A program made the position numbers and the translations under genes. A DNA stretch of 64,000 bases, taken from contig VWZW01004510.1 of assembly GCA_013397115.1 (NCBI GenBank), positions 434,001 through 498,000 on the forward strand. Reading direction: 5' to 3'. Positions 1 to 12,000 of this stretch are shown one piece after another. A model generated the notes under the pieces. It was not told the DNA's origin and made no database searches. It saw only the letters and a list, made by a program, of their open reading frames with translations. How positions within the stretch are numbered: the stretch's first letter is position 1; each line of letters opens with the position of its first letter. This DNA comes from Edolisoma coerulescens. Taxonomy: Eukaryota; Chordata; Aves; Passeriformes; Campephagidae.

Positions 1-1309
1 ACCATTCTTTCTACTCGAGAGACTGTGAAAATCTAGTCTTAGGAAGCTGGTCACATAAGAGAAGCATCAATAGTTATCAAATTCTTTAAAAAACCCCCAA
101 ATACATGAAAATAAAGCCAGCATTGGTTTTGATCTTGTCTGTGTCTTTGCTTCTGCACTGGCCATAGTGAAAAATAGCACTAGACTTTGGAAGTGGAAGA
201 AAATAATTGATTAGACCTTTTCCCTGCATTTACCATGGTACTTCTTTCCCCTCTGGGCTTGTGCAGTTTAATTTGCCATTGATTCTTTAATGATTATAAT
301 GTCATAGAGAAGCCAGTGTTTATCTTCATTGTGCACTCTGGACAAGGCATTGGATCTGAATCTTTTCTTGCACATTCTGGTGTGGGTCTATGGCCACTTG
401 ATAAGGAGTGAGGTGAGGTCTCAGGCCAGCTGAAGCATCTCTGGTGAATGCATCCTTCTCCTGTCACAGGCAACATCTAATTAGTGCCAGTCCTTATTCT
501 GCAGTACTGGTTTTGTGGGTTAGACACTGAGAGACTAATTGCAGAGAATTGCATCTGAGTCACTTTGGCTGCAGTACATTTCTGGGTGTTTCTTCCATTG
601 TAGTGTAGTGCAAGGATTGTGGTGCTGTGGCAGGAGATGATGAAAAGAAAGGTCTTGTTTTTCTTTTGCTGGACTCAGCTTCTATCTGAAAACCATTCTG
701 ATGACAACACCTTCTTTCCTGTGATCAGGGCTACTCTTTCAGAAGATCTGTAGCCAAAATAAAGAGAATTAGCCTCCTATTCAGGACAGTTTTCCAGGAA
801 TTTCTACAGGAATTGTTTTTAAACTGCAGATTAAAAACCTTTATTTTCATATCAAAATGATTTGGCTTCATGAAAGATGTCTTCACTGAAATTTTCTGTA
901 AGAATAATATTTTTAATAACATTCAGATGACTTCAGGTTTTAGAATGAAATATATTTCAAACATAAGTTCACAAACAGAATATGAGGGTGGGAAAACTTT
1001 TAACTAAACAGCCAAACACTCATGATCAGAGCTCCCTCTGGATCTCTGCCACATATAGAGATTAAAAAGAAGTCATAATCTACCAGTTAAGTAAATGCAA
1101 GAGAGAGGTATGGAAAGAGAAAGTTTTAGATTCACGCATGACATACCTTCACAGAGAAGCTGAGTGCCATCAAGTGTGTTCCTGGGATTCGGAATGGGAC
1201 TGCAGCTTTTTGGTTGGGGTGAGCTGACCTTGGCTAAAGAGCAAAATTTGTTTGTGATTAAAATAAAGTTGGATGGTGAGAAAAAAGACAAAAATTAAAA
1301 CTCTCCACC
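1..1309. other. Intronic or upstream DNA, no gene recognised
   Basis: This is AT-rich single-copy-looking DNA. No coding exon, RNA gene or strong promoter was seen. It lies upstream of the ROBO1 signal-peptide exon and is probably part of the preceding intron. Confidence 0.5.
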
Positions 1310-1735
1310 TCCCGCCCTTCCTGTTTTTCCTAGGTTGAACTCCATCCCCTGCATCCTCAACTCCTCTACCTCTGCTACCCCACCTTCCCCTGGAGTGGTG
1401 CAGGGGGATGGGGAATGGGAGATTGTGGTTGGTCCATAAGAGCTCCTCTATGTCTCTCCTTCTTCCTCCTCAAACTTTCCCTGTGCTCCAGAGCAGTAAC
1501 TTCCCATGGGCTGCAATCCTTCAGGATAAACCTGTTCCTGCATGGACTGCAGCTTTCTCCAGGGAACATTCACCTGGGGCCCTCCATGGGCTGCAGTACA
1601 GATACCTGCTCTTCAGCATAGTCCTCTCCATGGGATGCAGGGGAATCTGTTTGGGCACCTGGAGCACTTCTACTCTCTCCTCCTGCCTTCATCCCAGTGT
1701 TCCTTTACCTCACGTTATAATGACAAAGTAAATCT
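1310..1735 (-). mobile_element. Old, decayed avian endogenous-retrovirus LTR fragment
   Basis: This stretch is much richer in G+C than its flanks and carries the repeated phrase CCATGGGCTGCAG and variants (about 1505, 1585, 1630) separated by CTCCAGAG- and TGTTCC-type segments. The order CAGGGGGATGGGG, then CCATGGGCTGCA, then TGCAGGGGAATCTG, then GGCACCTGGAGCACTTC is the reverse complement of the internal layout seen in the better-preserved LTR at 35510-36504. It is therefore a minus-oriented LTR fragment. The edges are approximate and no target duplication was found. The overlapping ORFs of about 60-107 codons are shadows of this repeat. Confidence 0.6.
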
Positions 1736-3029
1736 AAAAGTGAAAGTGTTATTTTTTTTTGGTTTTCTTTGATGAAATAAAATCAGAGGGCTGCCTCCTC
1801 AGCTTTGTGTTAGAAGCAGCATTCAGTGTTGTGTTCGCAGCAGAAAGTAAAGGTGAAGAAACCATGGGAATCTGAAACCAAAGGAGTAAATAATTTTGCA
1901 AAGTAAACCTATATTACTGTGCAGAGAAAGAGGTGGATTTTCTAAGGGCCTGAGTTTGCAAGTCCTCATTTCAGTCTTGGAGTCATTCTATGAATAGCAT
2001 TTAGAGCAGCATGTAGCACCTTGGCCATTAATTGCTGTTAACTCTGCCATTAAGAGCTGTCAAGCTGTTTGCAACAGAAGAGCAGCCATATGAGTGATAG
2101 GGGAAATTAAAAGAATGGGAATGGAAGGAACCTGGAGTTTTTGTGTGCAGTGTGGCTGAAATGAGGCAAAAAAAGAAGTAAAATACTTTGTAGGATACAG
2201 GTAGTTGTAATAGCAAATGGAATGCTATTATTTCTAGTTGCTGAGATAATAGAAGCACAGGTAAAACACAAAAAGAAAATTTAAAAGGCAACATGTGTAA
2301 GAGATTGAATCTGTTCACATTACACTTATTTATGTGTTTTTGAACATCCAAAAGTGTCATGTGGCACTGAATGCTCCCAGTAATCATGCAACTCTTCAAT
2401 CTGTAGTCATTAAATATGTATTAGGTTTACAGATGAAAGTCCCCTGTCCCAACAGATTGAGCAAGTGACTGGTGTCACTATAGTTTTCTTCACTATTGTG
2501 ATTATGTCTGCTGGCATTTAGGTAATACAGAAATCATAATCCCAACTGGTCATTTCTGAGTATGCATTAGCTACAAGGAGGACAAAGAGGGAATTAAGAA
2601 GTGTAGTTGTAAAGTTATCAAGGTCTAACAGTTATTTATTCCTGCAGCAGATTTTGATGTGCCAAGGTACATCAGATTTACAGTTGTTTGGTGGTCTCTA
2701 GTTGTTGGTTAGGGTCAGGCAATTTGGCACATCTCATAACTTGACAGACACTTAAAATAGTGTCTCTTTTCATCATCAGGATCCTGACATGAGCCCCAGA
2801 TACTATGGAATATATGGAACATTGCATTCACATGCATTTAGGTGTGTATTGAGAGAAAGGCCCTTTAGGAAAACAAAACACTCGAAGAACCTCCTCCAAA
2901 ACAAAACAATAAATCAGATTTCAGATTGTGTTTATTTAATGATCTAGAAAACATCTTACTGCTCTTAGCAACCTACTGAAATAATCTGAACAACGTATTT
3001 TAGAAAGCTTTAGAGGAAAGGCATTTTGA
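1736..3029. other. Intronic DNA, nothing recognised
   Basis: AT-rich DNA with only chance reading frames, the longest 123 codons on the minus strand at 2028-2399. That frame has a T-rich, low-complexity translation and no domain. Confidence 0.5.
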
Positions 3030-3201
3030 ACAGGGTGAAAACAACGCCGGAGGCCATGGGGTCTCCCTCTCTGGAGATATTCCAAACCCACCTGGATGCT
3101 TTCCTGTGTAACCAACTCCAGGTGACCCTCTTTGCCAGGGGAGTTGGACTGGATGATCTCCCGGAGTCCCTTCCAACCCTAACAATTCTGTGATTTCTGG
3201 A
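3030..3201 (+). mobile_element. CR1 LINE 3' fragment, plus orientation
   Basis: This is a 5'-truncated CR1 retrotransposon tail. It has the typical closing phrases TTGGACTGGATGATCTC and CCCTTCCAACCCTAACAATT, and ends with two degenerate 8-mers (ATTCTGTG, ATTTCTGG). These are the terminal repeats of avian CR1. Only the end of ORF2 and the 3' UTR remain, with no coding capacity. Confidence 0.9.
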
Positions 3202-3959
3202 CAGTTCTATACTAAGCACTGATATAGGTGAAGAATAAACAAATGGGTAGGATGAGCAGAGATGACTTTTAAGCACTGGTAGAGCTGTGAATGCATTTTT
3301 AATTTACAGAAGTGGTGGTCAGAAAGATGAGTCTAAAAGTCGTATTTTGGTTAAAAATGTTTTGGGTTTTGATTTTTTTTTTAAATTCAAAATACTGTCT
3401 TCCTACACAAGATTCCATTTTCCTGTCAGTCAGATGAAAATTTTCTGCCCTTAAGAACATAGAAACTCGCCAGAAAATTGTTATTACTGTTCAAGTTATT
3501 ACTGGGTAAAATTATCCCTAATCTTCATTCAGGAAAACATTATTTGATAAGGGGACTAAAGTAAAGTTTTAACCCTGTTTTCATAGTAAGTTAAATATCT
3601 TTAACAGTGTTTTCAACTTATGCAAGGGTTTAAATATTTCCTCGCACTGAGACGAGTTAAACATGCACCTAATTATCTTGCTGAAGTGAGCAATTTCTTT
3701 AATAACTTAACCAAACAACATGCAGCACTTTAAAATACATACGTGCACTACGGGGATCCTCATGTCTCCCTTTAAAACATCTGGTTTGGGGTTGTCTGCT
3801 CTGCAAGCATAGTTAATATTCTGATTGTGGTTTTCAACTGCCTAACTGTTAGATAGTTTAACATTATTTTAATAGCTAAAGCTGTATTGAAACCAGCATT
3901 TTTCATAGAATTACTCTGGATGAAAACATTTGGAAGTACCTCAATTTATCATTAATTCT
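3202..3959. other. Intronic DNA before the ROBO1 exon
   Basis: AT-rich DNA between the CR1 tail and the acceptor. No repeat or gene was recognised. Confidence 0.5.
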
Positions 3960-3988
3960 TCTGTTCTTATTTCCATTGTGTACTGCAG
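3960..3988 (+). other. 3' splice acceptor with pyrimidine tract
   Basis: A T/C-rich run (TCTGTTCTTATTTCC and on) leads into TACTGCAG, with no AG between the tract and the final CAG. This is a good acceptor for the ROBO1 signal-peptide exon that follows. Confidence 0.7.
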
Positions 3989-4022
3989 GTGACATTTACG
4001 TTAGCGCTGCCGAGCTGGTGTA

Positions 4023-4129
4023 ATGCAAGGAGGGACACATCATGAAATGGAAACATTATCCTTTTCTGGCTGTGGTAGCTGTATTCAGCCTTTCCAGATG
4101 CCATCAGTTACTGGGCCAGCTGATTCCAG
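4023..4129 (+). other. Overlapping out-of-frame upstream ORF of ROBO1
   Basis: An ATG at 4023, 19 bases before the ROBO1 ATG, has G at -3 and so a fair initiation context. Its frame is +1 relative to the receptor and has no stop through the whole exon (35 codons and two bases), so it overlaps the start of the main ORF. Such upstream frames commonly lower translation of the main protein. Whether this one does depends on the transcript leader and the next exon. Confidence 0.45.
4042..4129 (+). CDS. ROBO1: ROBO1 long isoform, first coding exon (signal peptide), partial gene
   Basis: The exon encodes 29 complete codons plus one base. ROBO1 is a single-pass neuronal receptor with Ig and fibronectin III domains that binds SLIT proteins and steers axons and migrating cells. 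Only the N-terminus is here: a basic start (MKWKHYPF), a hydrophobic core (LAVVAVFSLS) and a polar tail ending GQLIP. This fits a cleaved signal peptide. The identification rests on resemblance to the known ROBO1 long-isoform N-terminus, which starts MKWKHVPFL and ends AQLIPD. The middle is diverged, as signal peptides usually are. The single base G left at the junction (phase 1) can form the Asp codon with the next exon, matching the human junction. The ATG has A at -3. The ORF reading through 4130 to a stop near 4224 is intron read-through. The Ig-domain exons lie beyond the window. I am confident of ROBO1 from memory of the family, but no alignment was run. Confidence 0.85.
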
Positions 4130-4135
4130 GTAGGT
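4130..4135 (+). other. 5' splice donor of the ROBO1 signal-peptide exon
   Basis: CAG|GTAGGT is close to the consensus donor. It cuts after the first base of a codon, giving a phase-1 junction like that of the known ROBO1 gene. The frame stays open past it by chance up to about 4224. Confidence 0.8.
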
Positions 4136-7100
4136 ACCTTTTATTTCAACATAAATGTTCATGTTTTCATGCTGTCCCTGTGAGTCTGTGCATGAATATA
4201 CCTGAAGTTCTCTCTGGGTGTTAAAACGTGTTTATGTGTGGAGTTAAGAAAGTTGTGAGTGTATTTGCGCGTGTAACCCACAGAATTTGATAATTTAATT
4301 GTATTGTCTGTGCTGAAATGATTGGGGTTTTTTTTGACTGCAAAGTAAAATATAGCATAGGAGTGGCATGAAAATAAGTATGAGAAGGTTAAGGTGGCTA
4401 TTAAAGCATTCCTTTGATTAGCACTGTTGGTGGGGGGAAAACAGAGAGTGCAGAAACAGACTTGAATATCAAAGAGAATTGGAAATCTATAGAGAACCTT
4501 CCTGAAGAAGGAGCAATATAGCAGCAACTGGGAAATGCTGGGATGCAGTGTTTCAGTGAGGCTCTAGAGATCAGGGATGGTCCTGGTGCTTGTGTATGGC
4601 AATTTTTACTAGTGCAGAGAGGAGTAGTAAGTGTGTATAAAAATGGGAAGATACAGCTTTATAAAGAAGGTGGTGGTAAAATAGGGAAGCTGTATCACTT
4701 CAGCAAACAGTGGACTTTTTGTTCTAGTAACATAAAAGAAAGAGAATGTGTTTTGTTGTATAGGGGTTTTTTAAAGAATAAATCCATAAAAGCAGCTTCC
4801 AAGTAATTCTGAATAATTTTCAATATTTGTATAGAAAAATCCAAACAAACTTCGATCAGTTCTGCTAATGATGCACAACGTTTCAGGAAAACACAATAAC
4901 CATATAGAAACAAAGTGACATGCTGGTTTTTACTTGATTGCTTTTTCTGCTTTGAATTGGAATAATAATTTAGAAGACTTTACTGGCTGAATTTCTAAGT
5001 TGAATACATTGTGCATGAGAATTTTGTGGCTATACAATTCTTTTCCCTATGTCTCTGGGCAGCTAGCTCAAATATAGACTACTGAATGAAAAGAGAAAGG
5101 AAAAAGATTTCCTCAAGGATTTGTTCTCCTGTATTGAATGGTGGTTCACAGAAAATAAAATAAGGAAACGAATTGGTTTTTTTTTTCCCCTGGTTTTGTT
5201 AGTTTCAAATGCAGAAAGACTCCAGAATAAAGGAAGATGTAAGTTAAAATTATCATTTTAAAAGTTTGACCTCAGACTTCAAACATAATCTCAAAGCAAT
5301 TTTCCTGTCACAAAGACATCTACTGCTCATTTTAAAAGGAATGCCTGCAGATCCAAATGTATTTGCATGATAGCTACCTCCATCCACTTGCATTGGTTTC
5401 AATTTAGTCATAGTTTTGTAGTCTCTGCTAAAAAGACTGTTTTCATTGTATTACTTTTTCCATCAAATTAGTTTCAGAATAAAATCACAGGTGGCATTTT
5501 GATTTTTGTCCCTGCTTTGTAATTTTCATCACAGACCTCAGACTTGAACCAAGAGATTACTGTACTTGGCCAGACATCAGCATGCTGAGCCTTGCTGGCA
5601 GGGTGCCAGGAGTGTGATTATCACAAAAGATCAAATAAAACAGGATTATTTCTTTTCCTTTAAGCAGTTCATCCCATTCATTTTGCTCTTTTCATGTCTA
5701 TTCCTTACAAAGGCATGTCTCTTTTAATTTTTTTTTTCAATGTACAGAAAGAGAGAGAACTGTGAAAAATCTCAAACTTTTTCCTTAATTTAATGGGAGA
5801 AAAAGAAATAATGGTTCTTTAGAAATCTGCTGTAGCCATTAAAAAAAAAAAAATCAATACAGCAATAGGTAACAGCTTTTCCTGAGGATGGCTAAAAGCA
5901 GCTGAAATATGTCATCATAGTACTACTAAATTGTGATATTTTATTTCAATAAAAACCATGCCTTTAAATTAACAAATTAAATTGAACTATTCTTAGATCA
6001 TGTTATTAGAAACCTCTGAAAAATGAAATGCTATGGTTTCAAACTCTCCAATTCCATCTTACCTAAAAATTGAAATTGTTCCAGCCTTACTGATGACATA
6101 GTTTGTCACATGAAATTAAAGCTATCAGAAATGTGTTAGAGCTTACCCTCAGATCTGGAATACTAGGCATCAGTAAAATGTGATGAATTTTAATGGTGGT
6201 CTTATAACTTTGAAACATTTGTTGTTGTAGTTTTTGCTCAATCTTTTCATATATTCTTGTTGAGTCTCACTCTTTTGCATATGGGGGTCCACAGGGAAGC
6301 ACTGTCTCCCCCCTTTATTAAAATCACGGCTGAGCCTTTCATCTCATGTCATTACATCTTACCTCTAATTCACATATAAAATACACTCACAATTCCACCA
6401 TGTCTGTCTCCTGAGGCATAAAGTATCTCTGCCTTGGCACATCTTTATTTAATCAGGGATTGAGCATTATCTGGGAAAGATGTGATTTTTTTTTTTTTTT
6501 TCCTTGCCAGTTGCTCTGAATATTTAAAAGCTGAAAAACTTGATAGCTGATTTTAAAGTGCACTGATCTAAGAAAACATGGCATTAACTAATGCCATATT
6601 ATGTTTAGATGCATATGTTGAGCTGTGTTTTCAGTTAAGTCTTTAAAGTGTTTTAAAGTTACCAGTTACTAGATTGTCAAAAAAAAAAAACCCAAAACCC
6701 AAACACAAAACTATACATCTGACATACAGCAAAAGATATTAATAGTTTAAACTGATTTTTTTCTTTTTTTTTTTTTTTCATGTTGACATCAATAACTGCA
6801 AACTTACAAATTTTTGGGCTGCTAATAAAGACAACAGGAGCATTCCCGTTGGATTTGGCTGGGTTTGGAACCTGGTTCTTTAGCAGTGAGTGTTGTGGAA
6901 GGGCTCTCCATCTGAACTGGAACAGATGCCACTTACGTTGTGTCTCGTCAATCCTTGAGCTTCACAGCAATAACTGCACAAAGAAAGCCTTGTAAAAACA
7001 TGACATATTTGTCAACAATTGTGAAAAAAAAACAAGGAAAAATTTTGAATGTTCCTTATAGATTATATTAGATTTTTGCAACAGAATTCTTTGTAGATCT

Positions 7101-8815
7101 TATGTAGAGGAGGAGGAGGAAAATACTTCTTTTGAACCCAGATTTTTGGAGAAATTTTTGATAGGAGCTTCTAGACTTCTGTGATTTTCAAGTACCGTGC
7201 ATTGTTTGTCCAGAAAAGAGGTTTCCTTTAAGAGATGCAGATATATAACAAAGCATAAGATATATATAAAACATACATCCCAAAATACAAATTTGAGAAA
7301 TTATTCATGGGAGTAAGTGTAAAAAATAGACAACGCTCTTTGGCAGTCACAGAAGCTTAGTGAAGAGAGTCAGTTCAGGATTTGACTTTTCCTGGGACAG
7401 AAAACAATACTTCAAATTTCCTTTTCCCTAATACTTCCTGGCTTATTAATGAAACACTATAGGAAATAAATTCACCTTCCTACCTTTTTTGCCTATTTAC
7501 AACTGGAGACAATTGTTCATAATGAAACTCCCATAAATGCAGATTGCTTACACTGTAACATCTTAGAGAGGCAGTGAAAAAGAGGCAATCTTTTTGGAAT
7601 CTGAATACTCTTTTATTAGAGCTTTTGTCAAGTCAATCATAATTCAGTAACATAAGTAACTGAATTGTTTCGTATCATCTATTTGGCTTTTTTAAATCAC
7701 TGTTAACTTTTTAGTACTCAAAACTTTGTCATCTGGCTAAAGAAAACAAGATTTGTATTTTTGACCTACATGTAACTTTACTGAACTTGTTCTCTGAATA
7801 TGATACTTGGGATTTATGTGTCTGGTTGATACATTTTGACAAGAAATTCTATATTCTTCTAGCTTCCCTGCAGCCTGTGGAGGTACCTTGAATAAATAGT
7901 TCTTAGCACTGGAAAATCTTAATTTGCTGCTTCATAAAGAAAATCAGGGTCTTGTAATGGGCATTCAGGCATTCTTCTGTACTTTTTTAAGTGCCTGAAT
8001 GGATTTTCAATCAAATATTCAGAATAAATCTGTCAATGAGTGAACAAGGCATTGAATAGTTCAGATGATGAATTTAGCTAGTTTTGTGGTTATGCAGGTC
8101 TTTTTCTGAGAATAATGTTTAAAAAAGGGAATGTTCAAACTCAACCAACCCATAGTTTATCTGTTGGCTGTCTTTTGGCACAGAGGCAAAGAGAATTGAA
8201 TGCTTAAATTTCATGTACGCCCCTGATCATAAAGACGTGAAGGAATAGTGAATAATCATTGAGCTGAGGAAATTAATTGATCAGTGCTTTCTTGAAACTT
8301 CTTGAAGAGTGGTGGATATGGGTTTAAATTCCTTCAACAGAGAGGTACTCTTGGATAGTTTTCACCTTTTCTGAGCAAGTGATCCAAGCGCTAAGCTCAT
8401 ATTTAAAAAGATAGCAGGGGTTTTATCTGTTTATTATAGATTTGTACTGTTTGAAAGTAAAGTGATGCTTGTAACTATTTTGAGATGAACCACTAAGCCT
8501 TCCAAAGCTCGAATTTTGGGTCACAAAGAAAATAAGGCAAAGGACAGAAGGGTAAAAAGCCAAACAAAAACTTAGATAAAGCTGCACCTTCTCAGGTACA
8601 GAGCTATAAACCCCAGATGTTAACTCTGAAGAAGGAAGGATACGATTTAAGAGAGTCAGGTTTTTAAAAATAGGTCCTCAAATTCCATGCAAATTCCACT
8701 TCTTTCCGTGAATCTGAGCCCAAATGAAGATAACCTTTATCTATTTTTTTACTAAGCACATACACATGGATATGAGTGGAAGTGTGTAGCTCGGGTGTAG
8801 GAACACTTATGAAAT
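4136..8815. other. Large ROBO1 intron, proximal part
   Basis: AT-rich intron sequence. It holds several A or T homopolymers (near 5168, 5840, 6489, 6680 and 6762). No further exon, RNA gene or well-preserved transposon was recognised. The 60-122 codon frames here (for example 4159-4527 minus and 4543-4806 plus) lack domain features or splice-consistent structure and are treated as chance. Confidence 0.6.
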
Positions 8816-9060
8816 CAGGGAAATCATTAGGTTGGAAGGCACGTAGAAGTCATTTAGTCTGCACTGGATGCACTCTTTCTTTTCTTTTCCTTCCATCTAC
8901 ACTCATGAACATCAACTGGAGGGAATCCATCACCCCTTGCCCTGCTGGCTGTGCTCTCACTAAAGCATCCCAGTATGTTGGTAGCCTTCCCTAGGTCAAG
9001 GGCACAGGGCCAGCTCAAATCCAGCTCCTCAGCCAGGCTCCTGGATTCATCTTGTCATGC
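8816..9060 (-). mobile_element. Decayed CR1 LINE fragment, minus orientation
   Basis: The left end (AAATCATTAGGTTGGAAGGC) resembles the reverse complement of a CR1 3' tail. After a diverged segment, 8935-9055 (phrases such as TGCTGGCTGTGCTCTCACTA and GGGCACAGGGCCAGCTCA) resembles the reverse complement of the CR1 ORF2 end. It has probably been internally rearranged. The overlapping small ORFs are shadows. Confidence 0.6.
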
Positions 9061-12000
9061 TCTTAACTTTCCATCACATAACTTGCAGTGTAGAGAGCAC
9101 AATCGTGGAGGATCTGTTCTGTTGACAGGGGGGAGTGGCAAGAAATACCGTGTTTTGGTGCACGTTCTCTGGTAATTTTGTTTTCACAGCCTTTATGAAG
9201 TGTCACTCTTGGCCATAAATTACATTTTTGTGATCCTAATTTAATATAACACTGACAAATGCATCTGTAAATGATGTGTAGCAAGGGGTGATGATTTAAT
9301 GTATTGCTTCCACTTGTACGTGCCACCAAGTTTGTAGATTGTGGAAGTCAAGGTCAAATTCAGGGAGAGCAGACAGACAGTTTAGACCTTGCTGGGGTCA
9401 AGGAGCATGTGGAAAGATGTGCTTCTATCACGCACATCCAATTAACTTGAAACAGACAGGAAATAGTTGTCAATTCAGAACTGAAAAAGTGAAAAAAAAA
9501 ATAAACCCAATCCCGAACCAAACACCACTCACCTTTTCGCTAGGGCCTCCAAAAAAGGGGTTCTATTTAGGCTGAGTTAATAACAAGCAAATTAAGAAAT
9601 TAAGAAAAACTGGAATCTCTGCTCTTGTAAAGACTATGTTTGTGTGCACATCTGCCTCTTTCTTCTCTTTTATCCCTGCAACATTCATAGGCCATCTTGA
9701 AACCTCTTGCAGGAAGAAAGAACTGCCAACTGAGATCATCTCATCTGACCACAGCTTTTTTTTGTATGCATGTGCATATGCCTCTGTAAATATGCATAAT
9801 GACATACAATTATTAGTTAGTAACTCTTAAGACTGGAAAGTCATCTTGCTTCAGGAGCATTCAGCTTTCTTTGAAGTGCAGAGCAATATGTCATCCTTGT
9901 AGGGTATTTTTTAAATGTCCTAATATTCATGAACTAATGCTAGATCCCATTATGTTGTGATACAATGTATTTGTTATCAAGGAAATATTATGATGTTTCC
10001 ATGGTATGATATTACCATGCATAATTTCCATTATGGTTGTTCAAATGAGATTACTTAATAATAAAAGAGATAATAATTTCTTATTATCAGGAAATGAAAA
10101 GAGTGTAGGAAATCTAGTAAAATATTTTTAGTTAATATACCTACACAACAATCATGTAATTTTTCTAGTCATCCCTCCCTGCTGATAGAAGTAAAAGCAA
10201 ATAGCAATTTTTTTTTTAATGTGGAATATTGTGACCAAATTTTAAATACTTTTTGACTCAATCAGATTACATGCCAGCTGTTTTTTACAGTTTTGTCATT
10301 TACCCATCTTTTTCAAAGTATTCAGAATGTTCACATTTGTGGGCTTTTTCTGTGTGATATTGGGTTTTCCCTATTGGGTGGTATGTTTAGTTTTGTCTTG
10401 TTTTTCAACTGTTTTGGGGTTTTTGTGATTATTTTTTTTCCTGCTCCTCTCCCTGCTGGACAGGATGACAAAGGTTTCTAATACCTATTAGCAGAAATGT
10501 TGTGTCTGCAAAGAGGACATATATTAAAAGGAAAAAAAAAAAATCCCAGCACGTGCCTTGCCTTCTAGAGATTGTCACTGTGTACACTGAGGTCTTAATA
10601 AATAAAAAGATTGCCAGCTGTACTTCAATTCACAGCTTCTTTATTAGCCTTTAAAAAGAAATAAATAAAGCATGACGCTTTATTTAATTGTCTGAATAGA
10701 TGGAGACAAACCAAGAGGCACAGTCAGCTGCAAGACACTTAATGAAGAAATCCCTATTTTTAATTTAGCTGTAGAAGACACAACTCTTGTGCTTTGATGA
10801 TGTGGCCTTTGTGATGAACCTGGCTGGAAAACCACATGTGCTGCACCGTCTTCCTAATTAAGTCATCAAAATGCACCGGAGCAACCGGAGTGACTTGCGT
10901 AGAGCAGTATAAGTAATTTTAGTTCCTCTATTGCTTGGTTAATAGAAAGTGGCACTGTTCTAGATTATGACTGATAGAGGTGAGATGCTACAGCTGCTGT
11001 CGTTGTGCCTGTAGGTAGGTGCCTTTATGAGCTGTTTCTGTCTAAGAAGGAACACTTTGCTTTGTTTGTTTTCTTTTACTTTTCAAGGATGTAATCTCAG
11101 AGGTGTTCCATCCTTTTTTTTTCCTCAAGAAGCTGATGCCTGTGATTTTTACTCAAAGTATACTGATATTCTGCTTGTTTTGGATGCAGTGGCAGAGCAT
11201 TCACCAAAACTGATCTCAAAATCAGGATTTGGGAAGGCTGCCCACTAACAATTTTTAAGATAACCAAGAAGAAAAAAAATTTCAATAACTATCATGGGGA
11301 TATAAAAAACTTTAAGTATATATAATGAGGATGTAGTTTTTCTATATGGACTTGGTTGGCCACAGCTGAAGATTCTGTAAATGTGTAGACCAGAATCTGA
11401 AGTTTCTATTGGTAAAATTTTTGGTAAATACTCATTCCTTGTTTCATGAATAGTTTTACTTGAAGCTCTTAGGTTCTTGGAGACAAAAATACGCTGATTA
11501 TGCGAATGACATAATCAGGTTTTACATACCTTTTATATGCATTATAAACTTAGGTTGCAAAGCTTTCCTAGTTTGTATAGCTCTGTGACACTCTCAATTT
11601 GATAGCAAGATTACTGTACAAGCATTTGCACATGCGAATTTAAGAATAATACATTTGCTTAAATTCTTCAATAAAGATTGTATTGCATATGGTTAATGGA
11701 GAAACTGGCATAAATGCTCTGTATATATTTGGAGATAATAGAAATAGAATTCTCCCAAGAAGTTGTTCTACCCATCTTAAAATCAACAAGAATAGATGTT
11801 TCTTTACCTAATTTTTCAATTATCCTGAGAATACTTTTCACTTAGAAAAATAGAGCACAAAATGACATAGTCTCTATTGAATCTAATATTTATTTAGATG
11901 ATCAATCTGTTAATGCTTCAAAGCAATTTCACATCTTTAACTCAATTATAAAACTAATTTCAGTCATATCAGTAAAAGAATGTAACAATTTACAAGGGTG

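Larger units (their letters stand above)
3989..4129 (+). other. ROBO1: ROBO1 exon: end of 5' UTR plus first coding codons
   Basis: This internal exon is bounded by a pyrimidine-rich acceptor ending in CAG at 3986-3988 and a donor CAG|GTAGGT at 4129/4130. The first 53 bases (3989-4041) are 5' UTR and contain several CpGs (ACG, GCGC, CCGAG) that stand out from the AT-rich flanks. The remaining 88 bases are coding. An acceptor directly upstream of the 5' UTR implies at least one non-coding exon further upstream, either in 1-3960 or outside the window. In human ROBO1 the signal-peptide exon is likewise preceded by a non-coding exon. If the acceptor is not used, the UTR would start further left. 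Confidence 0.75.

Noticed and set aside
2028..2399. 123-codon minus-strand frame
   Set aside because: Phe/Leu-rich translation of AT-rich DNA, no domain, no promoter or splice support.
4159..4527. 122-codon minus-strand frame just after the ROBO1 exon
   Set aside because: Intronic, low-complexity composition, no family resemblance.
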